Shown here in pieces: positions 25,316-33,800 of a stretch of DNA of 37,258 nt. The DNA is from Mycolicibacterium vaccae NBRC 14118 = CIP 105934. GTDB taxonomy: Bacteria; Actinomycetota; Actinomycetes; Mycobacteriales; Mycobacteriaceae. The stretch covers positions 1 to 37,258 of the forward strand of contig NZ_BCRS01000044.1 of NCBI RefSeq assembly GCF_001552715.1, read 5' to 3'. Numbering within the stretch: the first letter of the stretch is position 1; each line of letters starts with the position of its first letter. The translations under genes and the position numbers were made by a program. The notes under the pieces were generated by a model. That model was not told the DNA's origin. It was given only the letters and a program-made list of their open reading frames with translations, and searched no databases.

Positions 25316-25980
25316 GCCGCCGCCCCCGCATGCGCGCCGGCCGGCCTCTGCGCCCTGGTCCACGGGGTGAGCGCCTTGCCGGCCAGCATGATCAGTGTGT
25401 CGATGACGATGGCCAGCACGAAGATCGCGATGATGCCGGCGATGATCTGGTCACTCTTGTTGGCCTGGTAGCCCTCGGTGAACCAGGTGCCCAGCCCGCC
25501 GATCCCGATGACCGAGCCGACGGCGACCATCGAGATGTTGGTGACGGCCACCACCCGCAGACTGGCGATCAGCACCGGAAGCGCCAGGGGGAGCTCGATT
25601 TTCAGCATTCTGGTGAGCGGCCGATAACCCACGGCGGTGGCCGCGTCCAGCACTGCGGGCGACACCGCGTCGAGCGCCTCGGGCACTGCCCGCACCAGCA
25701 ACGCCACCGTGTACAGCGTCAGCGCGACGATCACGTTCGCCTCGTCGAGGATCCGGGTCGGGATGATCAGCGGCAGCACCACGAACAGCGCCAGCGACGG
25801 GATCGTGAAGATGATGCTGGCCGTCACCGTGGTCAGCCGGCGCAGCACCGTGGTGCGCTGCACCAGCGCACCCAGCGGCACCGCGATCAGCAGTCCCAGC
25901 ACGATCGGGATCAGCGACAAGCGCAGGTGGATCAGCGTCAGCGTCCACAGATCGTCGAGATGGGTGACCAGGTAGCGCAT
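25312..25980 (-). CDS. proW: Glycine betaine/choline-type ABC permease
   Basis: The 222-residue permease has the N-terminal block THLDDLWTLTLIHLRLSLIP and the EAA-type loop LDAATAVGYRPLTRMLKIELPLALP. It also has TNISMVAVGSVIGIGGLGTW and membrane segments through FVLAIVIDTLIMLAG. It forms a heterodimer with the proZ product. ATG 25980 lies 5 bases after the proV stop, and the stop overlaps the proZ start. Counterpart of Rv3757c. Confidence 0.9.
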   Translation of the reverse strand: MRYLVTHLDDLWTLTLIHLRLSLIPIVLGLLIAVPLGALVQRTTVLRRLTTVTASIIFTIPSLALFVVLPLIIPTRILDEANVIVALTLYTVALLVRAVPEALDAVSPAVLDAATAVGYRPLTRMLKIELPLALPVLIASLRVVAVTNISMVAVGSVIGIGGLGTWFTEGYQANKSDQIIAGIIAIFVLAIVIDTLIMLAGKALTPWTRAQRPAGAHAGAAA

Positions 25981-25985
25981 CGGCC

Positions 25986-27092
25986 CTACCCCTGCCTGGC
26001 GGCGCGCTGCTCGTCCAGCGCGGCCAGCACGTCGTCGGCCTTCACCCCGCCGATCACCTGGCCGTCGTCGTCGACGGCCACCCCGAGCCCGGAAGGGGAG
26101 GACAGCGCCGCGTCCAGCGCCAGCCGCAGCGTGCCGTCGGGCCGGAACAGTGAACCGCCCGCGGTCGTGCTGTCGTACAGCGAGCTTCCCTTGCGGTGCA
26201 GTGCGACTCCGTCGGCGTCGATCCACGCATACGGGGTGCCGTCGGGACGGGTCACCAGCACCCAGTCCCCCGGTCTCAGTGCCAGAGCGTCGATCTCGGC
26301 TTCGCGGACATGGTGGATGTCGTGCAGCGGAAGCCCGCTGGCATGGAAGAACTGCAACGCGCGGTACCCGCGGTCGGCGCCGACGAACCCGGCGACGGCG
26401 TCATTGGCCGGGTTCGACAACAGCCGCGCGGGCGCGTCGTACTGCTGCAGCACCCCGCCACGGCCGAACACGGCGACCTTCTCCCCCAGCTTGATCGCCT
26501 CGTCGATGTCATGGGTGACGAACACGATCGTCTTGCGCAATTCGCTTTGCAGCCGCAGGATCTCGGTCTGCAGATCCTCCCGGACCACCGGATCCACCGC
26601 GCTGAACGGCTCGTCCATCAACAGGATCGGCGGGTCCGCGGCCAGCGCCCGGGCCACCCCGACGCGCTGCTGCTGCCCGCCCGAGAGCTGCGCCGGGTAG
26701 CGGTCGGCCAGCTTCGGGTCCAGGCCGACCCGCTCCATCACCTCGATCGCGGATTTCCTTGCACTGCGCCGTGATTCACCGCGCAGCACCGGCACCGTCG
26801 CGACGTTGTCGACCACCCGCAGATGCGGCATCAGTCCCGCGCTCTGGATCACGTACCCGATGCCCAGCCGCAGCTTCACCGCGTCGACCTCGGTGACGTC
26901 CCTGCCGTCGACCGTCAGCGTGCCCGAGGTGGGTTCGATCATCCGGTTGATCATCCGCATCGAGGTGGTCTTGCCGCAGCCCGACGGGCCCACGAACACC
27001 GCCAGCGTGCCCTCGGGGACGTCCAGGGTCAGGTCGTCGACCGCGACGGTACCGTCCGGATACTCCTTGGTGACGTGCTCGAAGGTGATCAT
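25986..27092 (-). CDS. proV: Osmoprotectant ABC transporter ATPase with C-terminal CBS-type region
   Basis: The 368-residue ATPase has Walker A GPSGCGKTT (35-43), Q-loop VIQSAGLMPHLRV, signature LSGGQQQRVGVARAL, Walker B ILLMDEPFSAVDP and switch FVTHDIDEA. The C-terminal 120 residues contain a CBS-like segment (LGVAVDDDGQVIGGVKADDV), which in OpuA/OpuC ATPases senses ionic strength or c-di-AMP. Only one such motif is obvious, so the sensor may be incomplete. ATG 27092 lies 2 bases after the proX stop. Counterpart of Rv3758c. Confidence 0.92.
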   Translation of the reverse strand: MITFEHVTKEYPDGTVAVDDLTLDVPEGTLAVFVGPSGCGKTTSMRMINRMIEPTSGTLTVDGRDVTEVDAVKLRLGIGYVIQSAGLMPHLRVVDNVATVPVLRGESRRSARKSAIEVMERVGLDPKLADRYPAQLSGGQQQRVGVARALAADPPILLMDEPFSAVDPVVREDLQTEILRLQSELRKTIVFVTHDIDEAIKLGEKVAVFGRGGVLQQYDAPARLLSNPANDAVAGFVGADRGYRALQFFHASGLPLHDIHHVREAEIDALALRPGDWVLVTRPDGTPYAWIDADGVALHRKGSSLYDSTTAGGSLFRPDGTLRLALDAALSSPSGLGVAVDDDGQVIGGVKADDVLAALDEQRAARQG

Positions 27093-27094
27093 GG

Positions 27095-28045
27095 CTATCT
27101 CCCCAGGGGCTCGTCGAAACCGTTGGCGGAGATCCAGTTGGCCGCCGCCTCATCCGGGTCGATGCCCCGGTTGCCCTCCACCGAGGTGTTCAGCTCGATG
27201 AGGGCCTCGGTGGTCAGCTTCGCGCTGACCGCATCGAGGACGGTCTTGAGTTCGTCGGACATCTTCTGCGACGCGACCAGCGGCACCACATTCGCGGCCA
27301 GGAACGCGTTCTCCGGGTCCTCCAGCACCACCAGATTGTTCTGCTCGATGGCCGGAGAAGTGCTGAAGATGTTGGCGGCGGTGACGGTTCCGTCGGTCAG
27401 CGCCTTGACCGTCGCAGGCCCTCCCCCGTCACTGATCGCGACGAAGTTGACCGGCGCGATGTCCAGCCCGTACTTCTGCTTGAGACCCACCAGCCCGGTC
27501 TGCCGGGTCTGAAACTCCGAGGGCCCACCGACTTTCACCTCCGCCGAGTGCGCGGCGAGGTCGGCGATCGACCGCAGGTTCCAGCGTTGCGCGGTCGCCT
27601 CGGACACCGCGAGGGTGTCCTTGTCCTCCGCCGGTGACGGATAGAGGATCGACAGCGCGCCGGGAAGAACCCGCAGCAACTCCAGCAGCACCGAGTCCGG
27701 CGTCGTCGCGTCGCTGTCCGGGTCGAAGTACTGCAGCAGATTGCCCGTGTACTCCGGGATCAGGTCGATCGAATGGTCCTGCACCGCGGGAATGTAAGTC
27801 TCCCGGCTGCCGATACCGAACTGTCGGGAGACCGTGAAACCGTTGGCCTCCAGCGCCTGCGCGTAGATCTCGGCGAGGATCTTGGACTCGGTGAAGTCGG
27901 CGGAACCGACCTTGATCGATTTCAGGTCACCGGAGATCTCACCGCCCCCCAGCGGATTGGAGCTGCCGCACGCCGCCAGCACGATGGCGATCACGGCGAG
28001 GACGACCGCGATCGCGGCGCGCCTGGGTCGTCGGGAACGGGTCAT
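27095..28045 (-). CDS. proX: Osmoprotectant-binding lipoprotein
   Basis: The 316-residue solute-binding lipoprotein has an Arg-rich N-region (MTRSRRPRRA), lipobox VLAAC (Cys26) and an OpuCC/ProX-type binding fold (IKVGSADFTESKILAEIYAQ, GSRETYIPAV, DLIPEYTGNLLQY, TDGTVTAANIFSTSPAI). It captures glycine betaine, choline or a similar quaternary amine. It is the first gene of the operon proX-proV-proW-proZ-glycolipid-binding protein. The divergent 105-base gap to the LapA-like gene would contain both promoters. Counterpart of Rv3759c. Confidence 0.92.
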   Translation of the reverse strand: MTRSRRPRRAAIAVVLAVIAIVLAACGSSNPLGGGEISGDLKSIKVGSADFTESKILAEIYAQALEANGFTVSRQFGIGSRETYIPAVQDHSIDLIPEYTGNLLQYFDPDSDATTPDSVLLELLRVLPGALSILYPSPAEDKDTLAVSEATAQRWNLRSIADLAAHSAEVKVGGPSEFQTRQTGLVGLKQKYGLDIAPVNFVAISDGGGPATVKALTDGTVTAANIFSTSPAIEQNNLVVLEDPENAFLAANVVPLVASQKMSDELKTVLDAVSAKLTTEALIELNTSVEGNRGIDPDEAAANWISANGFDEPLGR

Positions 28046-28150
28046 CCGAACGTCCTTTCACTCTCGCCGTGCCTGCGAGAAGGGCTGGGCCGACCTTACG
28101 CCACCGACGAAGTGGTTTCATTCGACGCGCAGAAGGGCAAAGATGGGTCC

Positions 28151-28504
28151 ATGACCAGCGATCCGTTCGCGTCGTCCGACCAGCCCGCGGTCGGCGCGCC
28201 TGGGCCCCCGCAGTCGGGGACCGCACCACCACCGCGCCAGTCCGCGGTGCACCGCACCCGAGCCGCAGCGCTCTGGGCGGCGCTGACCTTGGGATTCCTC
28301 ATCCTGATCATCCTGCTCATCTTCATCGCGCAGAACACCGAGTCGGCGGAGTTCGCGTTCCTCGGCTGGCACTGGAGCCTCCCGCTGGGCGTCGCGATCC
28401 TGTTCGCGGCGGTGGCCGGCGGCCTGGTGACCGTCGCGGTGGGCGCGGTGCGCATGTTCCAGTTGCGCCGCGCGGCCAAGAAGAACCTCACCGGCGGCGT
28501 GTAG
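28151..28504 (+). CDS. LapA-domain (DUF1049-type) membrane protein
   Basis: The 117-residue protein has a Pro-rich cytoplasmic N-terminus (about 45 residues), a membrane segment (FLILIILLIFIAQN), the conserved NTESAEFAFLGWHWSLPLGVA link, a second membrane segment, and an RRAAKKNL tail. LapA-family proteins take part in lipopolysaccharide or envelope assembly in other bacteria, but the role in mycobacteria is unknown. A SigF-like pair, GGTTT (28114-28118) and GGGCA (28135-28139), spaced 16, ends 11 bases before the ATG; its -10 is imperfect. Counterpart of Rv3760. Confidence 0.82.
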   Translation: MTSDPFASSDQPAVGAPGPPQSGTAPPPRQSAVHRTRAAALWAALTLGFLILIILLIFIAQNTESAEFAFLGWHWSLPLGVAILFAAVAGGLVTVAVGAVRMFQLRRAAKKNLTGGV

Positions 28505-28508
28505 CCGC

Positions 28509-29321
28509 TCACCGGAGTGAGACCAGCTGCTCGATCGAGTCGCGCGGCAGATCCCCGTCCACGGTGGCGAAGACCTCCATGTTGTTGACGTTGATGGACC
28601 CCTTGTGGTTGTCCAGCCAGGCGGTGTCCGCCGCGTCGCGCCCGGTCGCGATGCGCACGAGCGACTGGCGGGGCGCCAGGAGGGTGGCATCCACCACCCG
28701 CCAGTGACCGTCGACGAACGCCTCGGCGACGGCGTGGAAATCCATCGGGTTACAGCCCGGCGCGTACACCGACACCAGCCTCGCCGGCACGTTCACCGCG
28801 CGCAGCAGCGCGATCACCAGGTGGGCGTAGTCGCGGCACACCCCGGACCCGGCCAGCAGCGTGTCGGCGGCACCGTCGATCGGATCACTGGATCCGGGGA
28901 CATACCTCAGCCGCGCGCCGACCCAGGACGGCACCTCGGCCAGCAGCTTCACCGACTCCGCGATGCTGCCGAATTCCGTCGCGGCGAACCCGAAGAACTT
29001 GTCGGCCTCGGCGTAGCGGCTGGGCCGCAGATAGGTGGACAGGTCGAGTTCGCGCACCGGCGCCGGATCCGCCTGACCGATGACGGTGGCGCGGTAGCTG
29101 ACCCGGAGATTGCCGACCGGGGCGTCGAACTTGTGGATGCGGTTGCCGTGGTCGCCGCTGATCTCCTGGATCTCAGTCAGCGGAATCTCGTTGCCGTTCA
29201 AGACGAATGACAACGACTCGGTGAGTTCGGCACCGGGTTGCGGAGCGACCGCGATCTGGAATTCCAGCGTGGACGGATCGGTGATCTCGATGTCCAGTTC
29301 GGTACCGACGTCGCGTTTCAT
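28509..29321 (-). CDS. Transglutaminase-like cysteine protease family protein
   Basis: The 270-residue protein has an N-terminal beta domain (about 1-95) and a transglutaminase core with triad Cys162 (GSGVCRDYAHL), His196 (MDFHAVAEAF) and Asp211 (VVDAT). It belongs to the bacterial family with the HAVAEAFVDGHWRVVDAT pattern. No signal peptide was seen, so it is probably cytoplasmic. Such enzymes hydrolyse or transfer peptide/amide bonds, but the substrate is unknown. Stop codons of this gene and the LapA-like gene face each other 4 bases apart. Confidence 0.87.
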   Translation of the reverse strand: MKRDVGTELDIEITDPSTLEFQIAVAPQPGAELTESLSFVLNGNEIPLTEIQEISGDHGNRIHKFDAPVGNLRVSYRATVIGQADPAPVRELDLSTYLRPSRYAEADKFFGFAATEFGSIAESVKLLAEVPSWVGARLRYVPGSSDPIDGAADTLLAGSGVCRDYAHLVIALLRAVNVPARLVSVYAPGCNPMDFHAVAEAFVDGHWRVVDATLLAPRQSLVRIATGRDAADTAWLDNHKGSINVNNMEVFATVDGDLPRDSIEQLVSLR

Positions 29322-29361
29322 CGTGGTGTGGGAAGCGTTGGGGGCACGCGACTCTCTACCA

Positions 29362-29389
29362 CCCCGGACCTGCGGCGAAACCTCCGGGG
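29362..29389 (-). terminator. Possible terminator after the APH-fold gene
   Basis: CCCCGGA (29362-29368) and TCCGGGG (29383-29389) form a 7-pair GC-rich stem with a 14-base loop, immediately past the stop of the leftward gene at 29391. There is no T-run. It could end the leftward transcript before the transglutaminase gene. Confidence 0.4.
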
Positions 29390-29390
29390 G

Positions 29391-30410
29391 TCAGGAAAGC
29401 TCGGCCAGCCCCGCGGCGATCAGCGGGGCCACCGCCTCGGCCACCTTGTCGGTGTCGTCGATGACACCTGCCTCGCGGGCCCGGTAGGCGATGCCCGCGC
29501 CGATGATCGCGAGCTTGAAATAGGCCAGCGCCATGTAGAAATCCCAGTGATCCAGCGGTTGACCCGACGCCCGCGAGTACTTCTCGGCCAGCGCGTCCGC
29601 GTCCGGGATCAGGTCGTCGGCCCACGCGGCGTCGGCGTGCACGAGGTGGAACGTCGGGTGCCGGTAGACGCACATCAGCGCGGCGTCGCTGAGCGGGTCA
29701 CCGAGCGTGGACATCTCCCAGTCCAGCACCGCGATGACCTTGGTGGGGTCCTCGTTGTCGAGGATGGTGTTGTCGATGCGGTAGTCGCCGTGCACGATCG
29801 AGGTTCGGCTCTGCGGCGGAAGGGCCTCGGTAAGGCGCTGGTGCAGCTTCCTGACGTCGGCATCACACGGGTCGTCGGCCTGCTTGACCAGATCCCACTG
29901 CGAACCCCACCGCCGCACCTGGCGTTCAAGGTAGCCGCTGGGCTTGCCGAAGTCCGCCAGGCCGACCGCGTCGGGGTCCACCGAGTGCAGGTCGGCGAGG
30001 ACCTTGATCAACGCGTCGACGCACTTCTCGATCGTCTCGCTGTCCCCGAGGGCCCGCAGCTGGTCGGTGTGCCGCACCACCCGGCCGGCGACGTACTCGA
30101 CCATCTGGAACGGGGCACCCAGCACCGAGTCGTCGTTACGCATCGTCACCGCACGCGCGACGGGCACCGCGGTGTCGGCCAGCGCGGCCACCACCCGGTA
30201 CTCGCGGGCCATGTCGTGCGCCGACGGGGTCAGGCCGTGCAGCGGCGGACGGCGCAGCACCCACTGCGACGCGTCGTCGCCCACCAGGAACGTCAGGTTC
30301 GACCGTCCGCCGGCGATCAGCTCGGCGCGCAGATCCCCGCTACGCGGCACCCCGACCTCCCGCAGGTGTCGGTCCAGGGCGGCAAGGTCGAGGCCTTCGA
30401 GGTCAGTCAC
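29391..30410 (-). CDS. APH-fold kinase-like protein (counterpart of the gene named fadE36)
   Basis: The 339-residue phosphotransferase-fold protein has catalytic motif IVHGDYRIDN (His207, Asp209, Asn214) and metal-binding VLDWEMSTLGDP (Asp230, Glu232). It is the family found as the N-terminal domain of ACAD10/11 proteins. In M. tuberculosis the counterpart (Rv3761c) carries the name fadE36, an acyl-CoA dehydrogenase name, but nothing of that fold is present here. A kinase for a hydroxy- or acyl-intermediate is likely, though unproven. GTG 30410 is 10 bases after the histidine-phosphatase stop, so the two are probably co-transcribed. Confidence 0.85.
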   Translation of the reverse strand: MTDLEGLDLAALDRHLREVGVPRSGDLRAELIAGGRSNLTFLVGDDASQWVLRRPPLHGLTPSAHDMAREYRVVAALADTAVPVARAVTMRNDDSVLGAPFQMVEYVAGRVVRHTDQLRALGDSETIEKCVDALIKVLADLHSVDPDAVGLADFGKPSGYLERQVRRWGSQWDLVKQADDPCDADVRKLHQRLTEALPPQSRTSIVHGDYRIDNTILDNEDPTKVIAVLDWEMSTLGDPLSDAALMCVYRHPTFHLVHADAAWADDLIPDADALAEKYSRASGQPLDHWDFYMALAYFKLAIIGAGIAYRAREAGVIDDTDKVAEAVAPLIAAGLAELS

Positions 30411-30420
30411 GCTGACTTTC

Positions 30421-31029
30421 CTACCATCGCTGATTCCTGGGCAATAAGTCCCATACGTGTTCGGTGGCGTTGACCCCGGCGACGCCGAACCGTCCGGTCC
30501 GCGACGACAGCAGCCGGGTCACCGAGGCGTAGTCGACGTGGAAGGACAGCAGCCGCTCGGTGCGCAGCGCGCGGTGCAGCAGCACGTTGATCACCCCGCC
30601 GTGGCTGAACACCGCGACGGTCTCGTCGTGCCCGGCGGCGGCGACCAAGTCGTCCACCGCGCCGAAGACGCGTCCCAGGAACTCGTCTTCGTCCACGGCG
30701 CTGGGCAGGTGACCGTCGATGAGCCGCTGCAGCTCCTGCGGGTTCTCGGCGGCGATCTGCTCGATCGGGATGTAGTGCCCGAGGTCGCGGTCGTACTCGG
30801 CCAGCCGCTCGTCGACCTCGATGGGCAGGCCCAGCGCGTCGGCGACCGGTTGCCCGGTCTCGACGGCCCGGATCTGGGGGCTGCTCACCAGCCGGGTGAT
30901 CGGGAAGCGGGCCAGCGCGTCGGGGAGCCGCTTGGCCTGCTCGACACCCTCTTCGGACAGGTGCGGATCGGAGCCCTGCCCGGGTTCGCTTCGCAGGGGC
31001 AGCGCATGTCGGACCAGAAGCAGTTGCAC
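30421..31029 (-). CDS. Histidine phosphatase (phosphoglycerate mutase-like) family protein
   Basis: The 202-residue protein has the N-terminal motif LLLVRHALP (RHG-type with Ala; His8) and the second catalytic His in VFSHGGVINVLL, plus LVSSPQIRAVETGQPVAD. It is a phosphatase rather than a glycolytic mutase by length and motif. The substrate is unknown. GTG 31029 begins the family sequence. It reads away from an SDR gene starting 18 bases away on the other strand, so the two genes share a very short divergent control region. It precedes the APH-fold kinase in an apparent two-gene operon. Confidence 0.85.
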   Translation of the reverse strand: MQLLLVRHALPLRSEPGQGSDPHLSEEGVEQAKRLPDALARFPITRLVSSPQIRAVETGQPVADALGLPIEVDERLAEYDRDLGHYIPIEQIAAENPQELQRLIDGHLPSAVDEDEFLGRVFGAVDDLVAAAGHDETVAVFSHGGVINVLLHRALRTERLLSFHVDYASVTRLLSSRTGRFGVAGVNATEHVWDLLPRNQRW

Positions 31030-31047
31030 CGTGACACCATATGGCCC

Positions 31048-31818
31048 GTGACCGATACGGGTGGATTCGCCGACCGGCTGTTCGATCTGACCGATCGCGT
31101 GGTGCTGGTCACCGGCGGCAGCCGCGGCCTGGGTCGGGAGATGGCCTTCGCAGCCGCCCGGTGCGGCGCAGACGTGATCATCGCCAGCCGCAAGTACGAC
31201 GCGTGCGTGGCCACCGCCGACGCGATCGCCGCCGAGACCGGCCGGACCGCGTTCCCGTACCAGGTGCACGTCGGGCGGTGGGACGAGCTCGACGGGTTGG
31301 TCGACGCGGCCTACGACCGGTTCGGCAAGGTCGACGTGCTGGTCAACAACGCCGGCATGTCACCGCTCTACGAATCGCTGTCGTCGGTCACCGAGAAGTT
31401 GTTCGACACAGTGGTGAACCTGAACCTCAAAGGCCCGTTCCGGCTGTCGGCGTTGATCGGTGAGCGCATGGTGGCCGACGGCGGCGGCTCCATCGTCAAC
31501 GTCAGCTCCAGCGGGTCGATCCGGCCGGCGCCCGACATGTTGCCCTACGCCGCGGCCAAGGCGGGACTGAACACGCTCAGCGAAGGACTGGCCAAGGCGT
31601 ACGGGCCGACGGTCCGGGTGAACACGCTGATGGCCGGCCCGTACCTGACCGACATCAGCAAGGCGTGGGACATGGACGGCGCGGAGAACCCGTTCCGCGG
31701 ACTGCCGTTGCAGCGGGCCGGGGACCCGTCCGAGATCGTCGGCGCCGCACTGTTTCTCATGTCCGATGCGTCGAGCTTCACGACGGGCTCGATTCTGCGC
31801 GCCGATGGCGGCGTGTAA
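31048..31818 (+). CDS. Short-chain dehydrogenase/reductase
   Basis: The 256-residue classical SDR has TGGSRGLG (22-29), NNAG (100-103), Ser153-155, Tyr167 and Lys171 (YAAAKAGLN) and FTTGSILRADGGV at the end. GTG 31048 is the start in the frame. Cofactor preference is not obvious; Arg48-Lys49 after the second strand (ASRKYD) favours NADP. The substrate is unknown. It is convergent with the alkyl sulfatase gene and divergent from the histidine phosphatase gene. Confidence 0.87.
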   Translation: MTDTGGFADRLFDLTDRVVLVTGGSRGLGREMAFAAARCGADVIIASRKYDACVATADAIAAETGRTAFPYQVHVGRWDELDGLVDAAYDRFGKVDVLVNNAGMSPLYESLSSVTEKLFDTVVNLNLKGPFRLSALIGERMVADGGGSIVNVSSSGSIRPAPDMLPYAAAKAGLNTLSEGLAKAYGPTVRVNTLMAGPYLTDISKAWDMDGAENPFRGLPLQRAGDPSEIVGAALFLMSDASSFTTGSILRADGGV

Positions 31819-31843
31819 CCGGCCTGCCAGTTGCCGCGGGCGC

Positions 31844-33751
31844 TCAGGGGGTGATGATGTTGAAGTCCGGGTCCGGCTTGTCCAGCACCGATACCAGCGA
31901 CGTGAGAACGTCTGCATCCCCGACGATCTCCAACCCCGGCGACGTGTTGTCGCCGGCGGCCAGGGTGAGCAGGCGCAGTTTGCTCGCCAGCCGGACCGTC
32001 GCCTGCGCCGTCTCCGCGTCGGCGGGCACCCGGCGGTAGACCAGGACCCCGTTGCGCAATGTCAGCCGATAGTTGGTCTGCACATCGAGGAACGTGATGT
32101 CCACCGTGACGTCGAGATCCCAGGCGCGGGGCCCGTTCACGCTGATCGCCAGCACGTCGAACATCTGCTCGGGCGACAGTTGCGACACCATCGACGGTGA
32201 CGTCGTCTGGGTCGGCGTGCCGAAGTTGCCGTCGCGCAGTTCGGTGGCGCCGGCCAGGAAGAAGTTGCGCCATGTGGCGGTTTCCGAGCCGTAGGCCAGC
32301 TGTTCCAGCGTGTCCGAAAACAGCGCGCGGGCACCGGCGTGGTTCTCGTCGGTGAAGATCGCATGGTCGAGCAGTGTTGCCGCCCAACGGAAGTCACCCT
32401 CATCAAATGCCTGCTGCGCGAGCACGACCACACGGTCGATGCCGCCCATCGCCGCGACGTAGCGCGGCCCGATGGCCTCGGGCGGGTGCGGCCACAGCCG
32501 GGCCGGGTTGCCATCGAACCAGCCCATGTAGCGCTGATAGACGGCTTTGACGTTGTGGCTGACCGACCCGTAGTAGCCGCGCGCATGCCAGGCGTTCTCC
32601 AGCGCGGGCGGCATCGGGAAGTCCTCGGCGATCTCGACACCGGTGTAGCCCTGGTTGAGCAGGCGCAGCGTCTGGTCGTGCAGATAGGCGTACAGATCCC
32701 TTTGCAGGGACAGGAATTCGATGATCCTGTCCTTACCCCAGGTCGGCCAGTGGTGGGAGGCGAACACCACGTCGGCACGCTCGGCGAACGTGTCGATCGC
32801 CTCGGTCAGATAGCCGGCCCAGCCGTGTGGGTCGCGCACCAGGGCCCCACGCAATGTCAACAGGTTGTGCAGGTTGTGCGTCGCGTTCTCGGCCATACAC
32901 AGCGCGCGGAAACGCGGGAAGTAGAAGTGCATCTCGGCCGGCGCCTCGGTGCCCGGCGCCATCTGGAACTCGATCTCCACACCGTCGACGGTGTGCACCT
33001 CACCGGTTTTCCGGATGTCCACGGTCGGCACGATGATCGCCACCTCACCCAGCGACGGGCTCTGCCCCAGCCCGCAGCCCACCTGACCCTGCGGGCCGCG
33101 CTCGAGCACCGCGCCGTACATGTAGGCCGCGCGGCGTGTCATCGCCGTGCCGGCGTACACGTTCTCCTGCACGGCGTGTGCGGTGAACCCCTCGGGCGCG
33201 AACACCGCGACCTCGCCCGCGTCGACGTCGGCCTGCGAGGTCACCCCGAGCACGCCGCCGAAGTGGTCGACGTGGCTGTGGGTGTAGATCACGGCTCTGA
33301 CCGCCCGATCGCCGCGGTGCGCGCGGTACAGCGCCAGCGCCGCGGCGGCCACTTCCGTCGACACCAGTGGGTCGATCACGATGATGCCGGTGTCGCTCTC
33401 GACGAAGGTGATGTTGGACAGGTCGAAGCCGCGCACCTGGTAGATGCCCGCACCCTCTCCTCCCGTCGGTCCGCTCGCCCTCACCACCTCGTAGAGCCCC
33501 TGCTTGGCCGCCAGCGTCGACTGCCGCCACAGGCTCGGGTGCACCGTCGGCGGCGCGTCCCCGGTCAGGAACGCATAGACGTCGTTGTCCCACACCACGT
33601 GACCGTCGGCGGCGGTGACGACGCATGGCTGCTGCGCCGCGATGAAACCGCGGTCGGCATCGGTGAAATCCCGGGTGTCGCCGAACGGAAGACTCCTCAG
33701 CTCGTCCCGGTGCGCGGCCTCGATGGTCGGTGTGGGCGGCTTGCTGTCCAT
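31844..33751 (-). CDS. Alkyl/aryl sulfatase, metallo-beta-lactamase type (SdsA-like)
   Basis: The 635-residue zinc enzyme hydrolyses alkyl sulfates such as SDS to alcohol and sulfate. The metal motif HSHVDH is at 158-163. Further blocks are FHYFPRFRALCMAENATHNLHNL-like (residue stretch MHFYFPRFRAL) with the later metal ligand His, DVVFASHHWPTWG, the dimerisation helix region (VSHNVKAVYQRYMGWFDGNP) and a C-terminal SCP-2-like domain (about 510-635). It has no signal peptide, unlike Pseudomonas SdsA1, so it may act in the cytoplasm. ATG 33751 is used; GTG 33769 in frame is possible. Counterpart of Rv3762c. Confidence 0.92.
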   Translation of the reverse strand: MDSKPPTPTIEAAHRDELRSLPFGDTRDFTDADRGFIAAQQPCVVTAADGHVVWDNDVYAFLTGDAPPTVHPSLWRQSTLAAKQGLYEVVRASGPTGGEGAGIYQVRGFDLSNITFVESDTGIIVIDPLVSTEVAAAALALYRAHRGDRAVRAVIYTHSHVDHFGGVLGVTSQADVDAGEVAVFAPEGFTAHAVQENVYAGTAMTRRAAYMYGAVLERGPQGQVGCGLGQSPSLGEVAIIVPTVDIRKTGEVHTVDGVEIEFQMAPGTEAPAEMHFYFPRFRALCMAENATHNLHNLLTLRGALVRDPHGWAGYLTEAIDTFAERADVVFASHHWPTWGKDRIIEFLSLQRDLYAYLHDQTLRLLNQGYTGVEIAEDFPMPPALENAWHARGYYGSVSHNVKAVYQRYMGWFDGNPARLWPHPPEAIGPRYVAAMGGIDRVVVLAQQAFDEGDFRWAATLLDHAIFTDENHAGARALFSDTLEQLAYGSETATWRNFFLAGATELRDGNFGTPTQTTSPSMVSQLSPEQMFDVLAISVNGPRAWDLDVTVDITFLDVQTNYRLTLRNGVLVYRRVPADAETAQATVRLASKLRLLTLAAGDNTSPGLEIVGDADVLTSLVSVLDKPDPDFNIITP

Positions 33752-33800
33752 ATCGTCAGAGACTGCCACGCGACCGCCCCGCCGGTGCTTGACTGGCGGA

